In this document: in pieces, positions 53,926 to 63,201 of the stretch
Layout: each line of letters begins with the position of its first letter
Position numbering within the stretch: position 1 is the stretch's first letter
The notes under the pieces: generated by a model
Told to the model about the DNA's origin: nothing
The model's input: only the letters and a program-made list of their open reading frames with translations
Databases searched by the model: none
Origin: CABYIR01 sp038103905
Lineage (GTDB): Bacteria > Pseudomonadota > Alphaproteobacteria > Pelagibacterales > AG-422-B15
Assembly: GCA_038103905.1 (NCBI GenBank)
Contig: JAYNZW010000009.1
Location: 1-63,800 of the forward strand
Reading direction: 5' to 3'
DNA length: 63,800 nt
Program-made: the position numbers and the translations under genes

Positions 53926-55116
53926 ATGACTTTTTTTAATATGAGTGTCACTGATATGCTGGAACCTCAGGATTGGGGTTTTCCAATTCCAATCGCTTAC
54001 GGACCTGGACGACTTAAAGAAATTGGCAAAAACTGTGAGAACCTAAATGTTAAAAAGCCCCTAATTATAACTGATAGAGGAAGTAAAGATCTTCCTTTTA
54101 TATCTGATCTAATTAAATATCTTGAAACATCGAATATAAATCCTGACTTATACTGTGAGATATCTCCAAACCCGAAAGAAGATGAAATATCTGGAGGAGT
54201 TTCAGTTTTTAAATCAGGAAATCATGATGCAATAATTGCTATTGGGGGAGGTAGTGCAATGGATGGTGGAAAAGCAATATGCCTTACAGCTAACAATGAC
54301 ATTCCACTATGGGATTTTGAGTGGGAACTTCCTCCTGCAAAAATAAATCCTGGTAACGAATTTCCAATCTTAATTACAATTCCGACAACTGCAGGAACTG
54401 GTGCAGAAACAGAGAGTTCAGCAATGATTACGCACATTGAAAAAGGAATGAAGTTATGCATTATGCATCCAGAACTAAAGCCCTCTCTAACAATTCTTGA
54501 CCCTGAACTAACAATTGCTTTACCTGCTAACCTAACAGCCTGGACAGGAGCAGATGCTATGATTCATTCAATTGAGGGTTATTGTGTCCCTGGATTTCAT
54601 CCTTTATGTGATGGTGCTGCATTAGAAAGTTTATCATTAATTTCAAAATCTCTCTTCTTAGCTGTTGAAGAACCTGAAAACCTTGCAGCTCGAGGTGCAA
54701 TGTTAACAGCGTCCTGTCTGGGTGGAATTTCTTTTATCAAGGGGCTTGGGTTAGTTCATGCAATAGCTCATATGGTTGGAGCCGAATATGATACTCACCA
54801 TGGTTTAACAAATGCTATTATTCTACCTGCGGTACTAAAATTTAACTTACCAAGTATGGAAGAAAAAGTTAAAAGAATGTCTGAAGCAATGCAGTATGAT
54901 CATCATACAGCTGAAGCATTCATTTCTAATATGGAAAGCCTACTTGATCGAATTAAAATTCCAAAAGGTTTGAGTGAGATTGGTGTTCCGGAAGACTGTG
55001 CAGAGAGAATTGCAGAAAAATCAATGGTTGATACTGCATTTGGAACTAATCCGAGAACTGCAGACTATGATGAAGTACTAGAATTAGTAAAAATAAGTAT
55101 AAAGCAAGCAAGATAA
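53926..55116 (+). CDS. Iron-containing alcohol dehydrogenase
   Basis: A 396-residue group III alcohol dehydrogenase. The NAD-binding motif is GGGSAMDGGK (107-116), with IPTTAGTGAETESSA next. The metal ligands are readable as Asp210, His214 (TGADAMIHSIEGY), His278 (GLGLVHAIAHMVGA) and His292 (HHGLTNA). Substrates in the family range from methanol and ethanol to lactaldehyde and other short alcohols. A second start at the Met of MSVTD (residue 6) is possible. An aldehyde dehydrogenase follows 14 nt later, so an alcohol is probably oxidised to an acid by the pair. Confidence 0.92.
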   Translation: MTFFNMSVTDMLEPQDWGFPIPIAYGPGRLKEIGKNCENLNVKKPLIITDRGSKDLPFISDLIKYLETSNINPDLYCEISPNPKEDEISGGVSVFKSGNHDAIIAIGGGSAMDGGKAICLTANNDIPLWDFEWELPPAKINPGNEFPILITIPTTAGTGAETESSAMITHIEKGMKLCIMHPELKPSLTILDPELTIALPANLTAWTGADAMIHSIEGYCVPGFHPLCDGAALESLSLISKSLFLAVEEPENLAARGAMLTASCLGGISFIKGLGLVHAIAHMVGAEYDTHHGLTNAIILPAVLKFNLPSMEEKVKRMSEAMQYDHHTAEAFISNMESLLDRIKIPKGLSEIGVPEDCAERIAEKSMVDTAFGTNPRTADYDEVLELVKISIKQAR

Positions 55117-55130
55117 GAAAGGACAATCTA

Positions 55131-56555
55131 ATGAGTAATGTTGAAAAATTTTATATTAATGGTGAATGGGTAACCCCAAAATCATCAAATTCAATGCCTG
55201 TCATTAACCCAGCGAATGAAGAGGAAATAGCAACTGTCTACCTTGGAAATGAGGATGATGTTAATGCCGCTGTTGATGCTGCTAAAAATGCATTTGATAG
55301 TTTCTCTAAGACTTCTAAACAAGAACGATTAGACTTACTAAAGAAAATTAGAGCTGTTACTTCTGATCGATATGAAGATCTTCATGTCGCAATGACAAAT
55401 GAAATGGGTGCACCTCTTACTTTTTCAAGAGATGTTCAAGCTGATTCTGGAATTGGTCATTTGGATGGCTTTATCGAGTCATTGGAAAAGCTTGAAGAAC
55501 AAATTACTTTAACTAACGGTGATATTTTATTGAAGGAGCCAATTGGTGTTTGCGGATTAATTACTCCTTGGAACTGGCCAATAAATCAAATTACACTAAA
55601 AGTTTTACCTGCAATTGCTACCGGATGTACAAGCGTTCTTAAGCCATCTGAGTTTACTCCATTATCGGCTGCTGTTTATGCTGAAATCCTTCATGACGCA
55701 GGGGTTCCAGCCGGAGTATTTAACTTAATACATGGAAAAGGCGAGGAAGTTGGTGTTGCATTATCTAGGCATCCCGATATTCAAATGGTTTCATTTACCG
55801 GTTCTACTCGAGGTGGTATTTCTGTTACAAGAGAGTCTGCTCCAACTGTAAAAAAAGTGACCCTCGAACTTGGTGGAAAATCGCCAAATTTAGTTTTTGC
55901 TGATTGTGATCTTGCTGAAAGAGTTGATGCGTCTGTCAAAGAATGCATGGCAAACACAGGTCAATCCTGTGATGCGCCTACTAGACTTCTGGTTGAAAAG
56001 TCTTGCTATGATGAGGTTGTTGATCTTGCAAGAAAATCAGCAGAGAGCATCTCTGTTGATGATCCGACCAAAGAAGGTGATCATATGGGGCCTTTATTTG
56101 ATAAAATACAATACGATAGAGTTCAGAAAATGATACAAGTTGGAATTGATGAGGGTGCAAAGTTAATTACTGGCGGAACAGGAAAACCTGACGGATTTGA
56201 AAAAGGATGGTTCGTAAAACCCACTGTCTTTGCAGATGTATCTAATGACATGCGAATTGCTCAAGAAGAAATTTTTGGACCTGTTCTTGCGATTATCCCA
56301 TTCAACGACGAAGAAGATGCAATTAAGATTGCGAATGACACACCTTATGGTCTTGCTGCATATTTACAAACTGGAAGCAAAGAAAGAGCTGATCGAGTTT
56401 CAAGAAGACTCCGAGCTGGAGCAGTACATGTGAATGGCGGTGGCTTTAACTATGGATCACCATTTGGAGGCTATAAACAGTCTGGAAATGGTCGTGAAGG
56501 TGGAGACATGGGAATCGAAGATTATCTGGAGACCAAAACTCTACATAATGGATAA
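55131..56555 (+). CDS. NAD(P)-dependent aldehyde dehydrogenase
   Basis: A 474-residue aldehyde dehydrogenase. Active-site features are PWNWP (Asn148), GSTRGG for the cofactor, the general base Glu246 in LELGGKSPNLV, and nucleophile Cys280 in NTGQSCDAPTR. The C-terminal FGGYKQSGNGREGG is standard. It resembles betaine-, succinate semialdehyde- and medium-chain aldehyde enzymes about equally, so the substrate is open. A good AAGGA site precedes ATG. It follows the alcohol dehydrogenase by 14 nt and precedes the amidase by 10 nt, all on the plus strand. Confidence 0.92.
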   Translation: MSNVEKFYINGEWVTPKSSNSMPVINPANEEEIATVYLGNEDDVNAAVDAAKNAFDSFSKTSKQERLDLLKKIRAVTSDRYEDLHVAMTNEMGAPLTFSRDVQADSGIGHLDGFIESLEKLEEQITLTNGDILLKEPIGVCGLITPWNWPINQITLKVLPAIATGCTSVLKPSEFTPLSAAVYAEILHDAGVPAGVFNLIHGKGEEVGVALSRHPDIQMVSFTGSTRGGISVTRESAPTVKKVTLELGGKSPNLVFADCDLAERVDASVKECMANTGQSCDAPTRLLVEKSCYDEVVDLARKSAESISVDDPTKEGDHMGPLFDKIQYDRVQKMIQVGIDEGAKLITGGTGKPDGFEKGWFVKPTVFADVSNDMRIAQEEIFGPVLAIIPFNDEEDAIKIANDTPYGLAAYLQTGSKERADRVSRRLRAGAVHVNGGGFNYGSPFGGYKQSGNGREGGDMGIEDYLETKTLHNG

Positions 56556-56565
56556 AACTTAATTA

Positions 56566-58002
56566 ATGATTGAGGGACAATCTATTACGGCGATATCTAC
56601 AGAAATCAAATCACAGAAATTAAAGTATGAAGATGTTGTTAAATTTTATTTTGATAAAATAAAAAAATACAACAAAGACCTAAATGCAATTGTTTCTCTC
56701 AGAGATGAGACAGAGGTTATTTCTGAAGCAAGAGAAAAAGATCAGCTAATACAAAATAAGCATCAGACCGGCCTCCTGCATGGACTTCCACTGGCTATCA
56801 AAGACACTGTAGATGTAAAAGATCTGCCCACTAGTTTTGGCTGTATGGAGTATAAAAATAATTTTCCAGCTGAAGATTCAATCATTACTGAAAGATTAAA
56901 GAAACAGGGCGCCATCATAATTGGAAAAACTAATACAGCTGAACTAGCTTTTGGGTCACAAACGACCAATCGTCTTTTTGGGAGTACCTATAATCCATAT
57001 AATATTTCTAAAACTGCAGGTGGTTCAAGTGGAGGGGCTGCAGCTGCTGTTAGCTCAGGTATGTTACCCTTGGCAGATGGTAGTGATATGATGGGATCGG
57101 TCAGAAATCCAGCAGCTTATTGTAATCTATATGGTTTCAGACCAACTCCAGGATTGATTCCTGAAAAGCGAGTTGAACCTTCAAATATTGAATGTCCATT
57201 GCTATCAACATTAGGCGGTATTGCAAAGACTCCAGATGACTTAAGTTTATTCCTTGATTCAGTGGCTGGAAGAGATAGCAGGGACTCGTTTTCTTTTGAT
57301 TTAAACGCTAAATTTTTAGAAACATCAATGAGCGAGGACGAATTTAAAAAAATTAAAATTGGATGGCTGGGTAATTTAAATAACAATTACAGTTTTGAAA
57401 ATGGAATAATAGAATTGTGCGAAAGCTCACTAAATATTCTTATGTCAAATCCATTTAATATTTCCATAGAGGAGGTTAAAACAAATCTATTCTCTAAAGA
57501 TATCTGGGATATATGGATAACTATTAGATCAAAGATAAGCTATGATGATATTAAGATGATGAATGATATTATCCTTGATGATCTATGTCTTGCTGCGAAA
57601 TGGGAATATGACCAAGGTATTAAAATATCCGATGAAGAATTTGTTCAAAAAATAGATGGCATTAATAGATACCGCTCTGTCGTTAATCAATTATTTGAAA
57701 AATATGATTTCTTGGCAATGCCGTCTGCTCAAGTATTCCCTTTTGATGCAAATATAAGTTTTCCAAAAAAAATTGGTTCACATTCATTAAGTACGTATCA
57801 TAAATGGATGGAGACAACTATAATTGCAAGCTTATTTGAACTTCCAACCTTATCTGTTCCTGTGGGATTCAACAATTTAGGTCTGCCTATGGGAATGCAA
57901 ATTATTGGCAAAAAAGCATATGACTTAAAAGTAATGTCATTTGGAAAAAAATATGAAAGTATATTTAATCATTCAAATGTAAAGCCAGATGGTTTCAATT
58001 AA
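56566..58002 (+). CDS. Amidase-signature family hydrolase
   Basis: A 478-residue amidase of the GatA/NylA superfamily. The Ser-cisSer-Lys triad is readable: Lys79 in LAIKDTVDV, cis-Ser154 in GGSSGGAAAA, and nucleophile Ser178 in DMMGSVRNPAA. The common GTDTGGS stretch is altered to GSDMMGS. GatA identity is unlikely because no gatB or gatC is adjacent. The next gene encodes a NylB-like serine hydrolase, a pairing that recalls NylA/NylB of amide-oligomer degradation, though many other amides are possible. Spacing to neighbours is 10 and 5 nt, an operon arrangement. Confidence 0.88.
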   Translation: MIEGQSITAISTEIKSQKLKYEDVVKFYFDKIKKYNKDLNAIVSLRDETEVISEAREKDQLIQNKHQTGLLHGLPLAIKDTVDVKDLPTSFGCMEYKNNFPAEDSIITERLKKQGAIIIGKTNTAELAFGSQTTNRLFGSTYNPYNISKTAGGSSGGAAAAVSSGMLPLADGSDMMGSVRNPAAYCNLYGFRPTPGLIPEKRVEPSNIECPLLSTLGGIAKTPDDLSLFLDSVAGRDSRDSFSFDLNAKFLETSMSEDEFKKIKIGWLGNLNNNYSFENGIIELCESSLNILMSNPFNISIEEVKTNLFSKDIWDIWITIRSKISYDDIKMMNDIILDDLCLAAKWEYDQGIKISDEEFVQKIDGINRYRSVVNQLFEKYDFLAMPSAQVFPFDANISFPKKIGSHSLSTYHKWMETTIIASLFELPTLSVPVGFNNLGLPMGMQIIGKKAYDLKVMSFGKKYESIFNHSNVKPDGFN

Positions 58003-58007
58003 TTGTA

Positions 58008-59171
58008 ATGGATAATCAAAATATAAAAAGCGTTCTAAACCCAACTTTAGCAACAATTAGAGATAATAAAGCCAAATGGAATTTGCCTGAATTTAGAAGA
58101 AGAGGATACAGGGATTTACATAAAATAAATCGATACGGCTTACTATTTAGATCTGATGCTGTTCTTACATTAGATATTGATATTAATGAAGAGATAGGAA
58201 AAATTCCTTCTGTTCAAAAAATGACTAATCATGACTCATTCTGCTCATTAATTGTAGGCAAAGGTCAAAATATTTTATTTGAAAAATATGCTAATGACTT
58301 CTCTGAAATTCAGCCTCAAACAATAATGTCAATAACAAAACTGTTTGTTAATTTATGTATTGGAGAAATGATTGATAACAATCTCCTAGATCTCAATAAA
58401 AAAATTTCTTTTTATTTACCAGAAATTGGAAGTGGTTATGCAGAAGCCTCAGTGCAAGATGTTCTTAATATGAATGTTATTAATGCTTATACTGAAGATT
58501 ATACAGATCCTTATTCCTCTTCATTTCTTCATGAGTCAGTTGGAGGATGGAGGCTTCCCGAAAATCTTAATCAAAATGAAAATCAAGAAGAATTTTTAAA
58601 CAAAATTAAGGCTAAAGATGGAATTGGACTAGAAAATAAATCTGATTTAGCTTTTTATAAATCAGCTAATACAGATGTCTTAGGCTTAATTATTGAAAAA
58701 ATAAGTGGAATAAAACTAAGAGATTGGATTTTATCAATCACTGAAGCGGCAGGTTTTGAAGATGCTCTTTATATGGCAACAGATAGAGAGGGCATGCCAT
58801 GGTTATCAGGGGGTGGATGCTTGATTACGAGAGACTTTTTGAGGATGGGACTATTATTTTCAAGAAAAGGAAAAGGCGTGATGGGAAGAAGTGTGGGTTC
58901 TGAGAAATTTATTAATGACACTCTATCATTTAAAGGTCCAAAGTATTTTGAATTTTCAAAAGACAAATTTGTTTATTATGCAAATCAAACTATGAAAAAT
59001 GGAGATTGGATTGGTCATTCAGGTTATGGTGGACAATTCTTAATGGTTAATCTTAAAACAAATATCGTTGCATCATTTTTTTCAGTTTTAGAAACTGAGT
59101 CTGCCACTAATGAAGAATATAAAGCCGATATGATCAGTATGTTGGATGAAATAGTTACAGGAAATTTTTAA
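58008..59171 (+). CDS. Class C beta-lactamase-fold serine hydrolase (NylB/EstB-like)
   Basis: A 387-residue serine hydrolase. The SxxK motif is S108-I-T-K111 in MSITKLF. The tyrosine motif is Y217-K-S-A-N-T-D-V-L-G, like the YxSxNTDVLG pattern of 6-aminohexanoate-dimer hydrolase NylB (Ser112, Lys115 and Tyr215 there). The third motif is GHSGYGGQ near residue 336. MPWLSGGGCLITRDFLRMG fits the same branch. No signal peptide, so cytoplasmic, unlike true beta-lactamases. Esterase or amide-dimer hydrolase activity is likely; the actual substrate is unknown. It begins 5 nt after the amidase. Confidence 0.87.
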   Translation: MDNQNIKSVLNPTLATIRDNKAKWNLPEFRRRGYRDLHKINRYGLLFRSDAVLTLDIDINEEIGKIPSVQKMTNHDSFCSLIVGKGQNILFEKYANDFSEIQPQTIMSITKLFVNLCIGEMIDNNLLDLNKKISFYLPEIGSGYAEASVQDVLNMNVINAYTEDYTDPYSSSFLHESVGGWRLPENLNQNENQEEFLNKIKAKDGIGLENKSDLAFYKSANTDVLGLIIEKISGIKLRDWILSITEAAGFEDALYMATDREGMPWLSGGGCLITRDFLRMGLLFSRKGKGVMGRSVGSEKFINDTLSFKGPKYFEFSKDKFVYYANQTMKNGDWIGHSGYGGQFLMVNLKTNIVASFFSVLETESATNEEYKADMISMLDEIVTGNF

Positions 59172-59184
59172 TGAAAGGAATAAT

Positions 59185-59568
59185 ATGAATGGATATGTAA
59201 TGGTAGGCACAAATGATCTAACGTCTGCAAAAAAATTTTACGATAAGCTCTTAAACGTATTAAATATAAAAGCTATTTATAGTGATGATGTATGCATTGG
59301 TTATGCAAACGATGGCAATGATGATGTTGAGTTCTATGTTACTAAACCTGCAAATGGCGAGCCAGCAACCTATGGCAATGGAACTCAGGTTTCTTTTTTG
59401 ACTAAGACCAGAGCGCAAGTAGTAGAGTTTCATAAGACTGGATTAGATTTGGGTGGAAAAAATGAGGGTGATCCTGGCCTAAGACCTAGCGATGGAGATG
59501 TATATTACTCATATGTTCGAGATCTTGAAGGAAACAAAATTTGTGCATACACAAACTCAAAAGACTAA
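59185..59568 (+). CDS. VOC (glyoxalase/dioxygenase-fold) protein
   Basis: A 127-residue vicinal-oxygen-chelate protein, recognised from YVMVGTNDLTSAKKFYDKLL at the start and SYVRDLEGNKICAY at the end, the two beta-alpha-beta-beta-beta halves. Many proteins of this length and start pattern are annotated as glyoxalase-like without known activity. The usual metal His in the first strand is replaced by Val/Gly, so metal-dependent catalysis is doubtful. AAAGGAATA precedes ATG. It is the last gene of the plus-strand catabolic run and overlaps the end of the acyl-CoA ligase gene by 4 nt. Confidence 0.82.
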   Translation: MNGYVMVGTNDLTSAKKFYDKLLNVLNIKAIYSDDVCIGYANDGNDDVEFYVTKPANGEPATYGNGTQVSFLTKTRAQVVEFHKTGLDLGGKNEGDPGLRPSDGDVYYSYVRDLEGNKICAYTNSKD

Positions 59569-61075
59569 TTCAAAAATATATTTTTAAATTTTTCTCTTAG
59601 CTCAACTTTTTGAACCTTGCCCATTGAATTTCTCGGTAATTCATTTTCAAAAATTACTTCCTTAGGCTGTTTAAACTTTGCTATTTTTTCAGTGAGATTT
59701 TTTTTAATATCATCTTCTGAGAGACTCTCATTAGACCTAACAACAATCGATACTACTGCTTCCCCAAAATCTTTATGAGGGACAGCAATTACTGCAGACT
59801 CAACAACTCCATCAATTTCATCAATTAACTCTTCTACTTCTTTTGGGTATACGTTTAAGCCTCCCGTAATAATTAGATCTTTATCTCTTCCTACAATAAC
59901 TACGTAATTATTATCATCAATATATGCCATATCCCCTGTAATAAAAAAACCATCATCCCGAAAAGACTCTTTCGTTTTGTTTGGCATTTGCCAATATCCT
60001 TTGAAGATATTTTCTCCTCTAAGTTCAATTATACCAATTTCACCGTTTGCTAATTCTTTGCCCACTTTATCAGCTATGCGAACTTCAACACCTGCCAATG
60101 GTAAACCTACTGTTCCTGGCTTTCGCTCACCATCATATGGATTGGAAATATTCATATTAGTTTCGGTCATGCCATATCTCTCTAAAATTTTTTTACCTGT
60201 TCTATTTTCAAATTCTATGTGTGTTTCAGCTAATAAAGGAGCTGAACCTGATATAAAAAGTCTCATATGCTTAACAAGGTCATGATTGAATTTTTCATCA
60301 CTCAATAATCTTGTATAAAATGTTGGAACACCCATCATCGATGTAGATTTTTTCATCCATTTCAATGCATCTTGGATACTAAATTTTGGTAGAAAAATAA
60401 TTGAGCCATTGACATAAGCCAGAAGATTAAAGGCAACAAATAATCCATGTGTATGGTATATGGGTAGCATATGAAGAAGTGTGTCATCGCTAGAGTATTG
60501 CCAAGCCTCCTTCAATACACTCGTATTTGAAACTAAGTTTTTATGACTTAACATTGCTCCCTTTGATTTTCCAGTGGTTCCTGAAGTATATAGTATTGTG
60601 GCTAAANNNNNNNNNNGTCTACTGGATCAAAATTCTCATCTTGCTGAACTAAAGATTCGTTAAGTGACCCACTCTCATCGCCATTTAGTGTCAGAATTAT
60701 AATATTCTGATTATTAAGTGATTCTTTTAACTTATTTTCAATTTTTGAATCAACAATAACAATAGATGAGGATGAATCATTGATGAAATAACTAAGTTCA
60801 TTTGTTGTATAGCCTGTATTCAGTGGTAAATAAACGCCACCAGCCTTTATCGTTGCAACATATAACGCAATCTGAATAACTGATTTTTCTGCTTGAACCG
60901 CTACTCTGTCTCCCGCCTTGAGACCTTTAGATACTAATACATGAGCAATTTGATTTACAATTTTATTAAATTTTAAGTAGGAAATTTTATATTCTTCATT
61001 AATCAAAAATATTTTCTCAGAATCACAATATGGAGCAAAAATATTATCAAATAAGTAATTTTCTTTTTTTGCCAT
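59565..61075 (-). CDS. AMP-forming acyl-CoA synthetase (malonyl-CoA synthetase-like; assembly gap)
   Basis: One adenylate-forming ligase of about 500 residues, split by a 10-N gap at 60607-60616. The upstream part (from ATG 61075, about 156 residues) has the N-terminal fold up to ENFDPVD. Downstream the frame resumes with LATILYTSGTTGKSKGAM, the P-loop signature, without a start codon. ERYGMTETNMN is the A5 motif, ITGDMAYID the A7 region, and RNSMGKVQK with the catalytic Lys ends it. MLPIYHTHGLFVAFN and ERYGMTETNMN are similar to malonyl-CoA synthetase MatB. The frame change comes from the placeholder gap. It lies 5 nt after the enolase-superfamily gene. Confidence 0.88.
60607..60616. other. 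assembly gap (10 N) in the acyl-CoA synthetase gene
   Basis: Ten N just upstream of the P-loop codons. Frame analysis implies a true length of 3k+2 nt. Only a few residues are likely missing. Confidence 0.95.
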
Positions 61076-61080
61076 TTAAC

Positions 61081-62220
61081 TCAATTCAATTGCAATTCAT
61101 TATAATAAAAGCTTTTTGTACTTAAATAATTTTGGTTAATGCTAACTCCCAGGCCTGGAAGTTTTTTTAATTTTGATTCACCATTAACTATACTGAATCC
61201 TGGATCACAGTAATTTTTTGAAGCTGCTATATAGTCAGGATATATTTCTGCCTTTTCAGAATTTTTTATACTCGCACAAAAATGCATCATTGCTGAGGCT
61301 GCTATAGCCATTGAATCCCAGCAATGAGGAGAAACTTTTACTCCAACTTCATCAGACAAGTCCGCTATCTCAATCAATTGAACAATACTACCCACGCCTG
61401 CAATATCAGGGTTCAGTATATCAGCAGACTTTCTACTTAAAACTTCTTTAAAATGAGCAACGCCACATTGCTTTTCTCCTGTCACAATAGGAAAATCAGA
61501 TTTAGCCTTATAATTCGCAAGGTTAGTGATATCACATCCGTCATAAGGTTCCTCAATCCAATAAATATTGGTATTATTTTTTTTAATGAACTCTAATAAT
61601 TCTAATGAATGATTGGGATTTTTTGGAACTGCAAGATCTAGCATTAGATCGATATTTTGAATAGAATTTTGTTCTATTTTTTCTATACATTCATGCCCTT
61701 CTTTTGGCGATCGATTTTGTAATGGATAAATTTTTATACTTTTATAGCCTTCAGATATTAAATAGTTAATACGATGAGTTAATTCGGAGTCATTAGGCAT
61801 TCGATCACTCCAAGTATTAACATAAACCTGAATAACATCTTTTGAACAATCTGATAAAAGCGATGAGAGTGATTTTTTATTAATTTTACCAATTATATCC
61901 CATAGAGACATTTCAATTGCGCTTGATGCTGCTGAAAAATCAAGACCATAATGATTATCACAAATCTCAATTACTTTTTCATTGAACAAATAAGGATTTA
62001 AACTTTCAAATTCATTTAATGTCGATGCAAGACTTAAGATGAGTTCTGCAACACCTCTTTCACGATATGGTAGAACAAATGCCTCGCCCCATCCTTCTAC
62101 ACCTTCTGAGTTTGTAATTCGTAAAAATAAAAAAGATTTTACTTTTGACCACCCATCCTCACTCGTGGTTGGACTTGTAATCCAAATTTCTACTTTTCTA
62201 ATTTTTCCAATATTCATCAT
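61081..62220 (-). CDS. Enolase-superfamily enzyme (mandelate racemase/muconate lactonizing type)
   Basis: A 379-residue enzyme of the MR/MLE group. The capping domain comes first, then a barrel with the general-base strand YKSIKIYP, metal ligands Asp in LMLDLAVP, Glu in WIEEPY and Glu in TGEKQCG, and further acid/base groups Asp in LNPDIAGVGS and His in SPHCWDS. This pattern favours dehydration or racemisation of a hydroxy- or sugar-acid. The exact substrate is not readable. Two adjacent ATG codons could start it. It precedes the acyl-CoA ligase by 5 nt and is divergent from msrA across 72 bp of AT-rich sequence. Confidence 0.88.
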   Translation of the reverse strand: MMNIGKIRKVEIWITSPTTSEDGWSKVKSFLFLRITNSEGVEGWGEAFVLPYRERGVAELILSLASTLNEFESLNPYLFNEKVIEICDNHYGLDFSAASSAIEMSLWDIIGKINKKSLSSLLSDCSKDVIQVYVNTWSDRMPNDSELTHRINYLISEGYKSIKIYPLQNRSPKEGHECIEKIEQNSIQNIDLMLDLAVPKNPNHSLELLEFIKKNNTNIYWIEEPYDGCDITNLANYKAKSDFPIVTGEKQCGVAHFKEVLSRKSADILNPDIAGVGSIVQLIEIADLSDEVGVKVSPHCWDSMAIAASAMMHFCASIKNSEKAEIYPDYIAASKNYCDPGFSIVNGESKLKKLPGLGVSINQNYLSTKSFYYNELQLN

Positions 62221-62292
62221 TATTTAGTGACTTTAAATTAAAAAATACTATATTAATTTATAATTAAACATCAAACATACATAAAAATTAAT

Positions 62293-62787
62293 ATGGAATT
62301 ATCTTTGGTATTAGGCGCAGGTTGTTTTTGGGGAGTTGAAGCTCTCTTTGAAGAGATGAATGGAGTTAATAAAGTTATTTCTGGATATTCTGGAGGTCAC
62401 ACAAAAAACCCTACATATGAACAGGTGTGCACTGGTGAAACTGGCCATATTGAAGTTGTTAAAATTGACTATGATAGCTCTGTGGTTACATTTTCTGAGC
62501 TTTTAGATAAATTCTTTTTTATTCACGACCCTACCTCTGTAAATCGTCAAGGTCCAGATGTAGGAACTCAGTATAGGTCTGTAATTTTTTTCAATTCAAA
62601 CGAAGAAAAAGAAATAGCTGAGAACAAAATTAGAGAAATAAATGATTCTGGCGAGTATGACAGAGAAGTTGCTACTGATTTGAGGGAGTCGGTCGAGTTT
62701 TATGAGGCTGAAGAATATCACCAAGACTTTATAGAAAAAAATGGTAAGATTTGTTACCACCAACTTTACGTACAAAATAAGTCTTAA
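62293..62787 (+). CDS. msrA: Peptide-methionine (S)-S-oxide reductase
   Basis: Repairs oxidised methionine residues using thioredoxin. The 164-residue product has the catalytic GAGCFWGVE with Cys11, SGYSGGHTKNPTYEQVCTG, and the C-terminal YEAEEYHQDF block. It is short, in the MsrA-only form with no fused MsrB. It has its own upstream region facing the enolase-like gene, and its end faces the small repeat protein gene, 6 nt away, convergent. Confidence 0.95.
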   Translation: MELSLVLGAGCFWGVEALFEEMNGVNKVISGYSGGHTKNPTYEQVCTGETGHIEVVKIDYDSSVVTFSELLDKFFFIHDPTSVNRQGPDVGTQYRSVIFFNSNEEKEIAENKIREINDSGEYDREVATDLRESVEFYEAEEYHQDFIEKNGKICYHQLYVQNKS

Positions 62788-62793
62788 ATTGAA

Positions 62794-63129
62794 TTAATTA
62801 TAAATTAGACAACCTTTAAACCACTGAACGGCACATTTATCAGAAACATAATTTTGAATGAAAGCTATGTGATGTCTTTTGGTAATATTGTAATCTGACA
62901 CATCTTGTAAAAATGCAATGTGGTGTCTTTTAGTAATGTTATGATCAGATAAATCCTGGAAATATTCTATATGAAATCTTTGAGTAAGATTCATATCCAT
63001 TTCGTCCTGAAAGTAGACGATATCATTGCGTGAAGTTAGCTCAACGTCATATTTTGAATTTCCTGAACCAACAGAGATAGATGTCAGGCCTAAACTCATC
63101 GAGATTATAAAAATTATACTTCTAATCAT
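62794..63129 (-). CDS. small exported protein made of 17-residue tandem repeats
   Basis: A 111-residue protein of no family I know. Residues 1-22 form a signal peptide. From Arg34 the mature part is four repeats of 17 residues: at 34-50, 51-67, 68-84 and a diverging one from 85. The consensus is R-H-H-I-x-F-x-Q-D-x-S-D-x-N-I-T-K, and units two and three differ little. The C-terminus has two Cys in CAVQWFKGC that may form a disulfide. The period is 51 bp at the DNA level. It follows the 13-bp hairpin at 63159 and lies downstream of the partial GcvT-type gene in the same direction. Secretion is inferred from the signal. Confidence 0.75.
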   Translation of the reverse strand: MIRSIIFIISMSLGLTSISVGSGNSKYDVELTSRNDIVYFQDEMDMNLTQRFHIEYFQDLSDHNITKRHHIAFLQDVSDYNITKRHHIAFIQNYVSDKCAVQWFKGCLIYN

Positions 63130-63158
63130 GATAGTAAATTTATATCATATTTAAAGGG

Positions 63159-63192
63159 AATACCCAGCAAAATTATTTGTTTGCTGGGTATT
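63159..63192 (-). terminator. 13-bp inverted repeat, likely terminator of the GcvT-type gene
   Basis: AATACCCAGCAAA (63159-63171) and its exact complement (63180-63192) around an 8-base loop, 9 nt after the stop of the partial gene at 63202. The stem is long and perfect, but the following bases (CCCTTTAAA on the minus strand) contain no strong T-run, so termination may be weak or factor-dependent. Confidence 0.6.
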
Positions 63193-63201
63193 TGCTTATA
63201 A

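Noticed and set aside
58008..59171. Antibiotic-resistance beta-lactamase
   Set aside because: There is no signal peptide, and the tyrosine motif matches NylB/EstB-type hydrolases. The neighbours are catabolic genes.
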